This document shows positions 1 to 9,881 of a stretch of 64,000 bases of DNA, one piece after another. The position numbers and the translations under genes were made by a program. The stretch is from Siphlonurus alternatus (Eukaryota; Arthropoda; Insecta; Ephemeroptera; Siphlonuridae), in the NCBI GenBank assembly GCA_949825025.1, contig OX463780.1, positions 48,381,280-48,445,279 on the forward strand, read 5' to 3'. A model generated the notes under the pieces. The model had not been told where the DNA came from, did no database searches, and was given only the letters and a program-made list of their open reading frames with translations. Numbering within the stretch: the stretch's first letter is position 1; each line of letters begins with the position of its first letter.

Positions 1-60
1 GCATAATTTGGTACCATCTATTCATTTCAGCAATAATTTTTTTTTCATGTATGTTGTCCA
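1..60. repeat. Right end of foldback MITE (family D), cut by window edge
   Basis: Matches the right terminal inverted repeat of the copies at 23565-23920 and 37135-37454: GCATAATTTGGTACC, then TCTATTCATTT, a T-run, and ATGTATGTTGTCCATT at the end. The rest of the element lies left of the window. Confidence 0.75.
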
Positions 61-465
61 TTGTATATATTATTTATTTTAAATAAGCGACTCTTTATAA
101 AAAGTGTAATGTTCTTTTGATTTGTACAAACTTAAACGTACAACCCGATCACTTAGACTCAGAAATAACATTGCTGCATATGGCACCTCCCGACCCCCGA
201 AACTGAAACATCGGTAATCGCTTAATAATCCAAAATAATATGCACGTTTAGTAGCAATTTGCTATAATTTAATATTTTCTAATGTACACATCACATTATA
301 AAGTTGAAGTTATATATTATTTCAAATGTATAAAAAAAAAAAATGTTATAAAAATAATCAAACGTTGAATTGATTATAATACTGATTTCTAATTACTCAT
401 GAAATTTTTTATCTATTTTTTAAAAGTAATTGAATACACAATTTTTAAAATTAACAAAACTTCAC

Positions 466-471
466 TTTATT
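466..471 (-). terminator. Polyadenylation signal AATAAA of the 532-1578 ORF
   Basis: A canonical AATAAA on the minus strand about 60 bp after the ORF's TGA stop. Such spacing is normal for a short 3' UTR. AATAAA is common by chance in AT-rich DNA, so it is supportive rather than decisive. No poly(A) remnant follows it, which argues against a recent retrocopy. Confidence 0.4.
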
Positions 472-531
472 TTCTTGCCTGATTATTAAAATACAAAATT
501 TCAAGAAAACGTCGTCTCAACTTGTCGTTGT

Positions 532-1578
532 TCAAAACTCGCGCCCTTCTCCCATCAAGTTGAGCACTTGGTCCACGTTGTCGTCCCTCAACAGTTGTCT
601 GACGTGCCCCTGCATGTCCTGGACGTGGGCAGCCATCGCGTCCCGGCCCTCCACTTGTCCGTCACACCACCGCGAGAACATATGTGCAGACTCGACTCGC
701 CAATGTGCGTCGTTGCCCTCTAAATTACCATCGAGTATTCTCAAAATTCTACTTCCGTCGGGACTGAAGTATTCCGGCTGTTGTCGTTGTATTTCTTGAA
801 CTTTTGTGCAGAAGCACCACAAGCAGACGATTCGAAATATCCAAATATATGCAGAGAAGATTGTAGGGGGTCCAGGGGTTGAGTAATTAGGAAATATTAT
901 AATGTTGGTTATATTATCAACAAAAAATAAATTAAATAAATTTACAATTTCCAAGCGACCGATTCTCCAATAGAATTTGATACAAATCAGTGGAACGAAC
1001 ACCCGAAGTCCAGCTGGTAATTGTCTGTACGTCACGTACATCTCGTTGATTGCGTGGTTGAGGTCGCATAGAAAGACAAGAGCACACACAAACTTGAAAA
1101 CTGACATTTTGTTGTCCATTAAACTGTTCTTAATATTTTCACGTTGTTGCCAAACTTTCTTGCAGAACTTCGACCAAGAGAAGAATTGCAATCTTGGTGC
1201 ATCACCTAATCCATGCTTATAAGATGGGAATATTTTTTCATATTGTTTAAATGCATGAGTTTCTAAAATATCGTACATATGATAAATTAATATATCTGAA
1301 ATTGCAAATATCACAATGTATGTTAGGTAAATGCATTTCATAAAATATGGTACAGTAGTTATTCCTTCTTCAAAAGTGAACGTCAATATGAGATAATGTG
1401 CAAGGATTTGAATGCTGCAGCACAGGTGGATTATAAACAGAAATATATAGACGGTGAAAAGCGTTCTGACGCGGTTTGATAAGACGTTTTCTCGGAGTAC
1501 CACGCGCAGGAACGCGGCGAGGGTGTAGAGCGCGTTGTCGCCACCAGGACCTATGTAGCCAGCCTCCACGGGGTCCAT
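532..1578 (-). CDS. Unrecognised intronless multi-pass membrane protein
   Basis: Uninterrupted 348-codon ORF starting MDPVEAGYIG; the ATG has a good AAAGATGG context. The frame stays open six codons further upstream but without another ATG. Hydrophobic segments, numbered from this start, lie near residues 39-67, 78-102, 158-176, 189-206, 211-229 and 239-258, so four to six membrane spans are likely. They are followed by a hydrophilic, more GC-rich C-terminal tail of about 90 residues. I do not recognise the family; it lacks an obvious GPCR, insect chemoreceptor or transporter signature. A minus-strand AATAAA (471-466) lies about 60 bp past the stop and a TATAAAAC-like box (1681-1674) about 100 bp upstream, which supports a real transcription unit. 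It lies on the same strand within Wnt5 intron 4, next to a LINE 3' end. It could be a nested gene, a retrocopy or a pseudogene without defects. Confidence 0.6.
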   Translation of the reverse strand: MDPVEAGYIGPGGDNALYTLAAFLRVVLRENVLSNRVRTLFTVYIFLFIIHLCCSIQILAHYLILTFTFEEGITTVPYFMKCIYLTYIVIFAISDILIYHMYDILETHAFKQYEKIFPSYKHGLGDAPRLQFFSWSKFCKKVWQQRENIKNSLMDNKMSVFKFVCALVFLCDLNHAINEMYVTYRQLPAGLRVFVPLICIKFYWRIGRLEIVNLFNLFFVDNITNIIIFPNYSTPGPPTIFSAYIWIFRIVCLWCFCTKVQEIQRQQPEYFSPDGSRILRILDGNLEGNDAHWRVESAHMFSRWCDGQVEGRDAMAAHVQDMQGHVRQLLRDDNVDQVLNLMGEGREF

Positions 1579-1673
1579 CTTTACTTTCTTACACACTTCA
1601 GCTCTGACGTCTTCAAATTATTTGAATCTTGAAATGTAATTCAAAATTTATCAGTTTTCATTGTTAAACAACC

Positions 1674-1681
1674 GTTTTATA
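1674..1681 (-). promoter_or_regulatory. TATA-like box upstream of the 532-1578 ORF
   Basis: TATAAAAC on the minus strand, 96 bp upstream of the chosen ATG and between that ATG and the LINE 3' end at 1711. Position and sequence suit a core promoter, but the region is so AT-rich that the match may be chance. Confidence 0.25.
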
Positions 1682-1710
1682 TTGTTGATTTATTTGTTTA
1701 TACTAAAATA

Positions 1711-1850
1711 TGAATAGAATAGAATAGAATAGAAAATTGCTTTATTGCGGCGAGGTTTAGGCAAGCCCACTCTTACACCTAACCGCCAATAAAATACAGT
1801 ATAGGATTTTGCTGGAAAAAAAAAAACATAGATAATTAAATAATCACAAT
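1711..1850 (-). mobile_element. LINE 3' end fragment with (TTCTA)n tail
   Basis: Read on the minus strand, a GC-richer 3' UTR-like stretch (about 1800-1740) leads to GCAATAAAGC and then a four-to-five-unit (TTCTA)n tail at 1733-1711. A poly(A) signal followed by a short simple-repeat tail is typical of a 5'-truncated non-LTR retrotransposon. The 5' limit is unclear. It ends about 130 bp upstream of the membrane-protein ORF, in the same orientation. Confidence 0.6.
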
Positions 1851-3194
1851 AAACAATTTAAACTTGTGTAAAAGTATATATATCATTGTACAACACAGCA
1901 ATATTTTCTTCAAAATCTTTTTCATGTAAATATCACAAATATTAATCACCTTTATCACTTTTCACTCATTCACTATATGCACTCACTATTTAAATAAATT
2001 AACACTTTGTAAACAAAAATATTAACACTGCAGGAACTATATGAATATTAAAATATTAATACATTATTATATATACTAGAAAATTGTAGATAATAATATA
2101 GACTATAAATAGTTATAAAACACACTTAATTTAATTTATAAAATATTCATTACCATATAATAAGCGGTGATTAAATTATAACACTAAAAGTAAAATACAT
2201 ACAAACAATATACTTATATACAAAACATATGGTTTTGTATATAAGTATATATGGTTGACGGTTGAGATTATATGGAAATAAATATATATTTTTTTAATAT
2301 TGATTAATTTATTTGAATGACTGGGATATAATTATATTATGTAGATAGATATACGAGGTTTTACTTAAACTATGAATTGAATATATCTCTTAATTAAAAT
2401 TTGAAAGTGCCGACCATATTCCTCTACCAACCCTAACTCGGCCCCATTTCATTTCCCTAGTTATCGCATCTACTCTCACTTCAATATATGGCATCCATGC
2501 AGGGCGCATAGGATGGACCCTATATGTTTTGCAGCAATTTTTTAGGGAAATATAGAAGACAAAATATTATGTTTTAGCTCATATAAGAACTATATATTTA
2601 ACGGAACTCAATCATTTTATAAATTGATTTAAAAGTCTAATATATATATATTATATACAGTTTTATGTGGTTTAGCTGCTCTGAATGTATTTTTAACAAT
2701 ACTAGTCGTAATATTTATTAAAGTTATGTCTCGCAAGTATTCAGCTCATAAATGGACCAGTTAGATTTTTCGTTGCAAACAGTCAAGCAAAGACATTGCA
2801 AATACGACGAAAAAGCGCAGCACGATTTCCAATCATCATCATGAGCATCGTGTCTGTGAAGCAATATCGATCTTTAATTAATATGACCGTCAGTTTTTCC
2901 ATGTGTTGATTGAATTACTTGCCATCATCGGTTGAAACTTGCATTAAAATATTCGCCTCTGGTAAAATTTTATTAATTATTTACAGTCTACTTGCTATAT
3001 TAAATAATTAAATGCCCCGGGTATAAAATTTTTATAATAAAATTGTCTCGAGAATTTAATTTTAGCATATAGATTACAGCAGAATTACTGTACTGTACAT
3101 AAAAAAAATGCAATTATAATCTTAATGAGGAAACTGTAATTATTTGAAATTTTTACAATTTATATATATATATATATATATAATTTTTTTTTTA
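1851..3194. other. AT-rich intron sequence; one short hairpin
   Basis: No coding signal. The only structure seen is an inverted repeat with 18-bp arms at 2209-2226 and 2232-2249 (arm TATACTTATATACAAAAC, loop ATATG). A (TA)n run at about 3160-3182 adjoins the SINE that follows. Confidence 0.5.
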
Positions 3195-3584
3195 CAAGGA
3201 TACACCCCTAAGAGCTTACAGCTCGCGGCGGGGTACTGGGTAGGGATAAGGTAGGGAACGGATAGTGGCCACGGCCTGCATGCTTACGCGTCCCAGCATT
3301 CGCTGAGGTGAGACTGAGGGAACCGTGGAAAACCTCAGTCAGGACGGACACCTCTACTTTTTCTCAATGGACCAAAGCGATGTCCAAAGCCTGGGGAACC
3401 ACACACAAGACACAAGTGCATCACTGTACTGGGTGGAAAGCGAGACGAATTTACCCCAGGGAGGGAGCAGCGTATTTTTTACTTGATACGGTCACCCATC
3501 CAAGTACTAACCACGCTCGACGTAGCCTGACTTCGGTGATCTAACGAGAACCTGTCAATGCACTGCGCCACGCTCGACCTCGGT
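3195..3584 (-). mobile_element. 5S rRNA-derived SINE, copy 1
   Basis: On the minus strand the element opens with a 5S-like head (3580-3489) containing GGTTCTCGTTAGATCACCGA, GGTTAGTACTTGGATGGGTG and ACC. These match the internal promoter half of 5S rRNA. A body follows with CTTTCCACCCAGT and GGTTCCCCAGGCTTTGGAC, then the tail CACGGTTCCCTCAGTC, then a GC-rich end to about 3200. Copies 2-5 share the order of these blocks. The head is too diverged and lacks the 5S 3' half, so this is a SINE and not an rRNA gene. Confidence 0.85.
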
Positions 3585-3780
3585 TATTATCGATTCTGAA
3601 TGCTAAATTGAAATAAATTAATGTTGTATTTTTTATATATTTAGCAGACCTTGAAAAATGAGTGCAGCTCTTAAATTCTTACAGTTGCGTAAAAATTTCA
3701 TTGATAAAAATTAAAAGAAAAACAGTTTCTATAATTATGGTAATTATTAATTAAACTGTCAATTTTTATTTTTACTATAA

Positions 3781-4089
3781 ATGGACAAACTGCATGAAAA
3801 TTTTATTGCATGTTTGAACAAAGGACCTTAAGTTATTGTCAAAATTTTCAGAGTTTTTTTTTTTTTTTAATTCTGTGACACCCTTAGAATCGTGCTGCAA
3901 AACATTGTGACGTCATAGTCATACAAATAATTAACACGCAAGCTCAGGGAAAGATGTTGTATGATTATGACGTCACAGTGCCTTTTGAATTTGAGGGAAT
4001 AATAAGGTTAAAAAAAAATCTGTCAATTTTCAATATCCTGAATTTCTCTATCAAAATTTGCAATAAAAATATTGCGTGTTGTATCCATT
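3781..4089. mobile_element. Foldback MITE with TGACGTCA motifs (CRE family), copy 1
   Basis: Terminal inverted repeats ATGGACAAACTGCATGAAAA and its partner ending GTATCCAT enclose an approximately 310-bp palindromic body. The core has GTGACGTCATAGTCATAC on the left and TATGATTATGACGTCACAG on the right, with AACACGCAAGC between. The same core recurs at 10830, 43887, 61620 and 63250. Confidence 0.75.
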
Positions 4090-6160
4090 GATAAGTTATT
4101 ATATTTTTATAAATATTTTATAAATTCATCAATCGTAGTACATTGCATCGCCAAGAAAATGGCAATGTCTTATTGACATTAATTCTTGAAGGAAATTCAC
4201 CACTGTGAGTACAGATCGTCATTGCAAAAATTAAAAGAAATTTTAATATTTCCATTATTATATATTTTGAAGGACCAATAAAAAAATATTTAGAATACAT
4301 GCTATGTAGGTTACACTATAGTGAAGTGTCAGTGAATATATCACATTCTTCCACACACCCTAATTTAGTACATCTTATTTATAACATGAGAACTTACGAC
4401 ATAATATATTTCATGTCAATAATTTTCTCTTGTCAAAAAACTTGTACCACATTTCAAATTAAAGCTGAAAGTATTTTTCTCATCTTTTTAAGACTCTTAA
4501 TCTAACTTTTAAATCTATTTTGAACAATACATTTATGTAACCTATGGTAGTTTCTATATTATGAAGACTAAGTTTAGAAAGATTTCTAGCTGGTGAATGG
4601 TAATGTAAAAAAGCGTTCACGCTTCAGTGCATGTCGTGAACGCATTGTCCGCGGCTGAGACGGTTAATTCGCCCCAGCTTTTACCTGGTGGCGGTCGCTT
4701 TGTCGATGCTCGCTCAAGGCAACATGCAAGCTCACACCGCTAACAAAAAAATATATCCTCACCAAACCACAATACAAATGCAGGTGACGAGAGATGTTTG
4801 CACTTTTAGTCTGGGTACAAAAATAGCATACTTTTTTTTAATGTAAAATAACTATATTAGATTGTGGTTCGTAAAATACACCTATATATAGAAAGATTTT
4901 ATTTAAATATTTACTAGTAGGTAACTTTTGCGTGCAAAGGATAATCATATTGAATATATAAAATGAACTTTTTCGGACTTTTATTTTTGCCGGTGTTCGA
5001 TGTAATCCTGTATGCATGTTGTAATAATCAGTCAGTGTTCGTGCACGTCACTATAATCAATAAGTGATCAATACAACAACATACAGATCAAACACCGATA
5101 AAGGTATAAGTTTGAAATAATTAATTTTATTTATTATATTAAATAATTATTGAAAGATAATTCAAATTCTTTATTTTGTATAATACACTTTGGGGTAGTA
5201 CGAACATTATATTTTCAACAGTGCACGCAGTCCATGTTTATTTTATATTTATTACGAACTTGAACCGTTTTTTTATTACTATATTATTGATTGCTGTTCT
5301 TACCTTCCCAATAATTTGTGTTTTATGTGTTCTATTACAGTGTTAATTTATAATGAATATATATTTATAATATTATGTTGTATGTACACTTTTTGTGTTT
5401 AATAAAAGACTAATAATAATTTCAAACATGTTTATAATTTTTCTGCAAACACTGCAGCTTCTGCGAATCATGCACGGGTATACCGAGGTTGTACTAGTTA
5501 TACATCCATTTTAAATCAAACATTTTGTATACAATAAATATATAATAAAAAATATATAAATATGCTTTATAAACGAAATGCATACTTTGCAACTAATAGA
5601 CTTAATTATACATGCCAGCCATCAATGGATAACAGCATCGATTTTTTCGTGCAGTGAGGTAAAAAGCCACTATTATAAAACTCATAATAAAAATAAAGAA
5701 TAGATCGAGATAACACTAAAAAAGGGAGGTTAAATTTATTGCTATGTTTTGGAGCACCACTTGCAGCCTCAAGATGGACCCCCTCGGAGCAAATGTTACC
5801 TTATAGGTGTGTGTTAATTAAAAATGATTGATTGAGGGTCGCTACAGAAAGGTAAATCAGCTGCAACAGGTAAGGGGTTCGTAAATAAATACATTTAATA
5901 TATTCGGAAGCCAGTGGTGAAAATACTGAGTTTTCAATGAAGGTGTCTCGATATTGAGTGTAGCATATACAGTAGCGTGGGAAAGGCGCACTTGCTGTAA
6001 AATTGTATGACGGCCATGTTTGATCACGGAGGTCATGAAACTATGAAGGGAATATTATATTGACAATTTAATACGAAATTGAATCAAAATCACATTTCTC
6101 ATCAATAATATTTCATCTAAAATCCATTTAAGACTCAAATAACAGTGATAAATAATATGA
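4090..6160. other. Intron 4 sequence: GC-rich patch and a small hairpin
   Basis: Mostly AT-rich with no gene seen. A GC-richer patch at about 4610-4745 contains the short inverted repeat GCGTTCACGC / GTGAACGC; it has no supportable reading frame. At about 4988-5102 an imperfect hairpin runs from CGGTGTTCGATGT to CAAACACCG. A stretch near 5975-6030 (GCGCACTTGCTGTAA then CGGCCATGTTTG) recurs near 20370. Confidence 0.45.
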
Positions 6161-6370
6161 CTTTACTCTTCAGCCATCAAAACCTAATCTTACTACGTCT
6201 TTTTACCTAAAATAACACGTTTTTATATCTTCATCGCTTAAAGTAAGGATGAAATGGAGACAATATTTCCATTATTTCTTGCTCAAAACGAGGAAAGAAG
6301 ACGTAATCTCGTCTTTATCTTTTTTATTTACTAAGGAAATTATGCGAAAAAGGAGAAAAAATAGGAGTGT
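6160..6370 (+). repeat. Dispersed repeat (family O), partial copy
   Basis: Contains TTCATCGCTTAAAGTAAGGA, then GAAATGGAGACAATATTTCC, then a hairpin-like AAGACGTAATCTCGTCTTT. The same blocks in the same order occur at 32290, 49850 and 51395, and inverted at 9395-9617. The family is unclassified. Confidence 0.6.
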
Positions 6371-6398
6371 TAAGACTTTAAAAGTTAATAAAAATGAT

Positions 6399-6574
6399 AA
6401 TTATTTCAAAACATATCGCACATGGCCAGTCCGATCCACTCAAATTATTTCAAAACATATCGCACATGGCCAGTCCGATCCACTCAAATTATTTCAAAAC
6501 ATATCGCACATGGCCAGTCCGACCCACTCAAATTATTTCAAAACATATCGCACATGGCCAGTCCTACCCACTCA
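6399..6574. repeat. 44-bp tandem repeat, 4 units, ending in the exon 4 donor
   Basis: Four exact-length units (4 x 44 = 176 bp). Each runs AATTATTTCAAAACATATCG, CACATGGCCAGTCC and G(A/G)(T/C)CCACTCA, with few differences. The last unit ends at 6574, and the donor GT of exon 4 is the complement of 6574-6575. The unit's last bases (minus strand TGAGTGGG) are therefore the donor's +2 to +9 positions. Other units have TTGAGTGG instead of GTGAGTGG, so they lack a usable donor GT. Confidence 0.93.
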
Positions 6575-6575
6575 C

Positions 6576-6687
6576 CCTCCGGCCCGCCTCGTTGTTATGC
6601 AGGTTCATGAGACTCCTGCCCTGTTCCTTGGAGCCTCGCTTGAAGTTCTTCTCTCGCTCCCTGACGTCCACGAACCCTTGCGTGAAC
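6576..6687 (-). CDS. Wnt5: Wnt5 coding exon 4
   Basis: A Lys codon split with exon 3 is followed by 37 codons reading [25 protein letters not shown] and [12 protein letters not shown]. The motif NLHNNEAGR is a Wnt hallmark, and FVD.RERE with the KRGS insertion is typical of Wnt5 (arthropod-like in my recollection). The acceptor is TTCCTCAG. The donor is GTGAGTGGG, and the exon ends in phase 0 after AGG. The next exon should continue towards the CHGVSGSC segment that carries the acylated serine, but no such sequence is visible at 1-6575. A 44-bp tandem array ends within the donor dinucleotide, and a hAT-type MITE lies 27 bp upstream of the acceptor. Confidence 0.97.
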
Positions 6688-6714
6688 CTGAGGAACAGAC
6701 AGACAGATGTAGGC

Positions 6715-6883
6715 CAGGGTCGGACTGGGCTCAAAGGGCCTACTGAGCAAACACTAGTACGGACCCATATCAAGGGCCTACTTGACCCTGTGGGGGCCTA
6801 CTTTTAACGTTGTAGGGGGTCTCCCAGCCGAGGGGGCCTACTGAGCGATCGCTCACCAACTCTTATGGCCAGTCCGAGCCTAG
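6715..6883. mobile_element. hAT-type MITE next to Wnt5 exon 4 acceptor
   Basis: A 169-bp non-autonomous element with inverted ends CAGGGTCGGACTGG and, on the other strand, CTAGGCTCGGACTGG. It is flanked by 8-bp direct repeats ATGTAGGC (6707-6714) and CTGTAGGC (6884-6891), 7 of 8 identical. The 8-bp target duplication and CAGGGTCGGACTGG-type end suit the hAT superfamily. It lies in intron 3 between 27 and 196 bp upstream of exon 4. Confidence 0.75.
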
Positions 6884-6891
6884 CTGTAGGC

Positions 6892-7784
6892 TAAATTTTT
6901 AATTTGATTTACTGCACACTATATACTAAAGGTGTGCAGTTCTCTCATTATTCAAGTGCATGCACTCTTTTTTTATTTTGATACTGCAGTATTGTATATT
7001 ATAATGCATATAATACAGTATGATACAGTAAAATTATACATTTAGACGCTGTTTACAAAGTTGAAAGAGATTTTAGCAAGAAAGCAAGAAACGTTAAATA
7101 TTATATTATAGCAGCAACGTACTGTACAATAATAAAAACCATAATTTTCCTGTGTGTTTAATCAACATTCGTTCTTACATATCAGTGAACGCACAATAAA
7201 CTTACTTTAAGGACAATATTTTTTTTACTTTTATTTTATTCAGTACAAAATTTTAGATTAAATAAATAATGTGAAAAGTACTGGAAGTAAGGTTCAATTA
7301 GTACATTTAATGTATACCAAGTCTTTATACAGTAAGGTGAAACTAATTGTAATGAAGTCAGCACCTAATAATTTAGTGTGCATGCATGTGCTTTTTCAAA
7401 CTAGCATGAACGATGAATCCTGGCCTCAAGAACTAGTACCTAAATAATCAACAATTCAAGTTTAAATTAATTAAATTTTTAATTAAGAATAATTTTTATG
7501 CTATCACAAGGAAAAATAAATAACAGCTATATACTAATTGTAAGTAACATTAATGCTCTCCCTATATATAGTTAATAAATAATGATAGTTCAAAATATTG
7601 AAATTATTATTAATTAATAAAATTAAAATTAATGTAATTTATTATATATTTTCTCAACTATATTGTAATTAAATATGACAATAATGTGTGATTATATTTA
7701 TATTAATCTGATAATGTTCTTATGTTTCTTGTTACAGGAATTAGCAATATTGTTATAAATAAATACCAATACTGAATGACTCAC
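6892..7784. other. Rest of intron 3; nothing recognised
   Basis: Very AT-rich; I see no ORF, hairpin or repeat-family match here beyond scattered A/T runs. Confidence 0.5.
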
Positions 7785-7965
7785 TTGTAGCCGTACTCGA
7801 GGTTGTCCCCACAGCCCCCCCAAATCCAGTCCCGGTGGAGGTCACGAGGTCTGCCGGCCCTCGAGCAGCCGCAAGAGGAGAGGCTGCCATCCCTGCAGGC
7901 CCGGGACACCGCGTGCACCACCCCGGCCGCAGCCACCGCGTGGGCGAACGCCGCTTCTCTGCTGG
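7785..7965 (-). CDS. Wnt5: Wnt5 coding exon 3
   Basis: Central Wnt segment of 59 full codons plus split codons at both ends. It reads [39 protein letters not shown] and [16 protein letters not shown]. This is the Wnt signature region: the cysteines of RAC, CGC and GGC and the block WGGCGDN are conserved in the family, and the CSR(A) and RPRDL(H)RDW parts point to Wnt5. The acceptor is TTCACAG and the donor is AA|GTGAGT. Phases (1 in, 2 out) match exons 2 and 4. The exon is strongly GC-rich, unlike the flanking introns. A 34-bp minisatellite begins only 15 bp upstream of the exon, in the acceptor region. Confidence 0.97.
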
Positions 7966-7980
7966 CTGTGAACACACAAC

Positions 7981-8298
7981 AGACCACGTTTATGTGTACA
8001 CCAAAATGCACGTCAGACCACGTTTATGTGTACACCAAAATGCACGTCAGACCACGTTCATGTATGCACCAAAATGCACGTCAGATCACGTTCATGTATG
8101 CACCAAAATGCACGTCAGACCACGTTTATGTGTACACCAAAATGCACGTCAGACCACGTTTATGTGTACACCAAAATGCACGTCAGAACACGTGTATGTA
8201 TGCACCAAAATGCACGTCAGACCACGTTTATGTATGCACCAAAATGCACGACAGACCACGTTTATGTGTACACCAAAATGCACGTCAGACCACGTTTA
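7981..8298. repeat. 34-bp minisatellite at the exon 3 acceptor
   Basis: About 9.4 units of 34 bp: AGACCACGTTTATGTGTACA then CCAAAATGCACGTC, with variants TTCATGTATGCA and AGATCACG. Units are direct and contiguous with no spacers. The array begins 15 bp from the exon 3 edge (7965) on the intron side, so it occupies the branch-point and polypyrimidine region of the acceptor. Confidence 0.95.
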
Positions 8299-9394
8299 TA
8301 ATTTTTGAGCGAGGTAAGAAAAGCTCATCAGTCCAAAATATTAAAAAGTTTAAATTCTCCACGCCCCTACAGACAAAGAAATAAGGGTAGTGTTCGTGCT
8401 GTTTCGAGGTGTAATACGTACTACGTCACTACAAACCATCCCTACACATATAGGTATTATATCATTGGAAAATAGTCAAAATCATTGATAAAAACATGAG
8501 AAGTATATACCCCCTATTATACTTCCTTGCCAGAAAATTTGAAATTTTATAATTTAAATTTTACATTATCGACTAGATTAACAAATAAAAAATATCAAAA
8601 GGATGTATCAAAAAGTGTGCTGTTATTTCTGTAATAATTTTTTAGTATAACTTAAGTAAATATTATCTCTTTTTTCAGCAGTGAATGATTATTTTATTGA
8701 TGCTATAAAGTACATAATATAAAATTATACTACATGTAGCCGTCATTTAAAATGACCATGTTTTGCATTTAAATTTTTATAAAGTTCTTATGAAAACATA
8801 GACACAGATTTTATAATAAAATATTTTAATATTTTTAACATTTTAGTGTAAATATCACATAATATGATGCAATATAAATTATTCTACATACTAAGAAATA
8901 ATATTTATTATACTGGCATTTATAGCCCATGCAAACATCATCATTTAAAAATTAATGATCATTTTATTAGTACTTGAAGTAAATATAAATTTAACATGTG
9001 ATAATTTAAGTATCTCCATTAGTAACATTTATATAAAAAAAACACGATAATTAAAGTGCAAATATTAATTAGCAGCGAAGTAAACAATTTCCTCATTTAA
9101 ATCAAAGGAAATGCAAGTTAGCATCACAAGTCGGCAATCAGCGCTCCAATTTGTCAACGGACGGGAATAGACCGCCCCTGTCCGCAGACCTGCGCGCCTC
9201 GTCGCCCTCGTTTGACTACCGACCATCAATTTACAACCTCCTCTTTTTAGCGAGCCTTTGTAACGAGACGAAAATTATAGCTCTAACTTTTTTAAATAGA
9301 AAAAAATATAGTGTAAAAAAATTTTGACACTGTAAATACGTTCATATAAATGGTCGCTTCAAACGTACCCGAGTTGAAATAAATTTTATCTTTT
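8299..9394. other. Intron 2 sequence with a short GC-rich patch
   Basis: AT-rich and featureless except for a GC-richer patch at about 9125-9235 (GGACGGGAATAGACCGCCCC, then CCTGCGCGCCTCGTCGCCC). It has no ORF or repeat match I can support. It could be a regulatory element or remnant of an unrecognised repeat. Confidence 0.4.
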
Positions 9395-9617
9395 AGTTCC
9401 TTTCCTCTCGTCTAATTTCCTCTTGTTTTGTACCATTTTAGAGGGAAAAAGACGAGATTACGTCTTTTTGAGCACAAAATATTGGAAAATTCTCATCATT
9501 TCATCCTCACTTTGAGAGAAGAGGAAATAAGATGTGTTTTAGAGGTATTAGATTTAGACGTGCAAATTCAAGACGAAATTTTTCAACTAGTGCAAGATCT
9601 ACTGTTAGTTTTTTAAT
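9395..9617 (-). repeat. Dispersed repeat (family O), inverted copy
   Basis: The reverse complement of the copies at 32290, 49850 and 51395: TTTGAGAGAAGAGGAAATAA, then TGTGTTTTAGAGGTA and TTAGATTTAGACGTGCAAA. A 62-codon ORF runs through it here, but the other copies are interrupted. Confidence 0.65.
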
Positions 9618-9749
9618 ATGAAAAAAAAAAAAAAAAAAAACGAACATCATGCATGGCATATATAATAATGAACTGCAATCATGAATATTAATTTTACGAC
9701 TTATGTGAAATTATTAATAAGTCTGTCCCGTTGCTCATTAATTACATTT

Positions 9750-9880
9750 AATATGGGTTTCATCGTGTTTGTAAGGTTCTCAGTCATTGGTTGACATTTT
9801 GTAACGAAAAATCTCACTGGCCGAAGATAATTAAGACGATCTACTCGCACACGATGAAAATGTGAAATGTGATGGCCATT
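9750..9880. repeat. Dispersed repeat shared with 61430-61545
   Basis: Shares CATTGGTTGACA, TTTGTAACGAA, a CTCA(C/T)TGG block and TACTCGCACACGATGA / ACGAGCATACACGATGA with the second copy. The family is unknown. Confidence 0.45.
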
Positions 9881-9881
9881 G

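Noticed and set aside
3489..3580. Functional 5S rRNA gene (also considered at 18103, 36523 and 42279)
   Set aside because: Only part of 5S is present, with many substitutions, and unrelated body and tail sequence follow; the copies are SINEs.
4610..4745. GC-rich patch as an exon
   Set aside because: A minus-strand CAG|GTAAAAG looks like a donor, but no acceptor, frame or homology supports it.
1..6575. Remaining Wnt5 exons (CHGVSGSC and Cys-rich C terminus)
   Set aside because: Searched by eye on the minus strand; no match, so they are assumed to lie left of the window.
6249..6807. Plus-strand ORFs over the 44-bp array
   Set aside because: The 44-bp repeat opens all three frames and the remaining part is antisense to Wnt5 exon 4.
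7981..8298. CRISPR-like array of 34-bp repeats
   Set aside because: Units are contiguous with no spacers, and the setting is a eukaryotic intron; it is a minisatellite.
7803..8384. 193- and 157-codon plus-strand ORFs
   Set aside because: They are antisense to Wnt5 exon 3 and then run through the 34-bp minisatellite.
9428..9616. 62-codon ORF as a real small gene
   Set aside because: It lies within the five-copy family O repeat whose other copies are broken; kept only as a hint in the findings.
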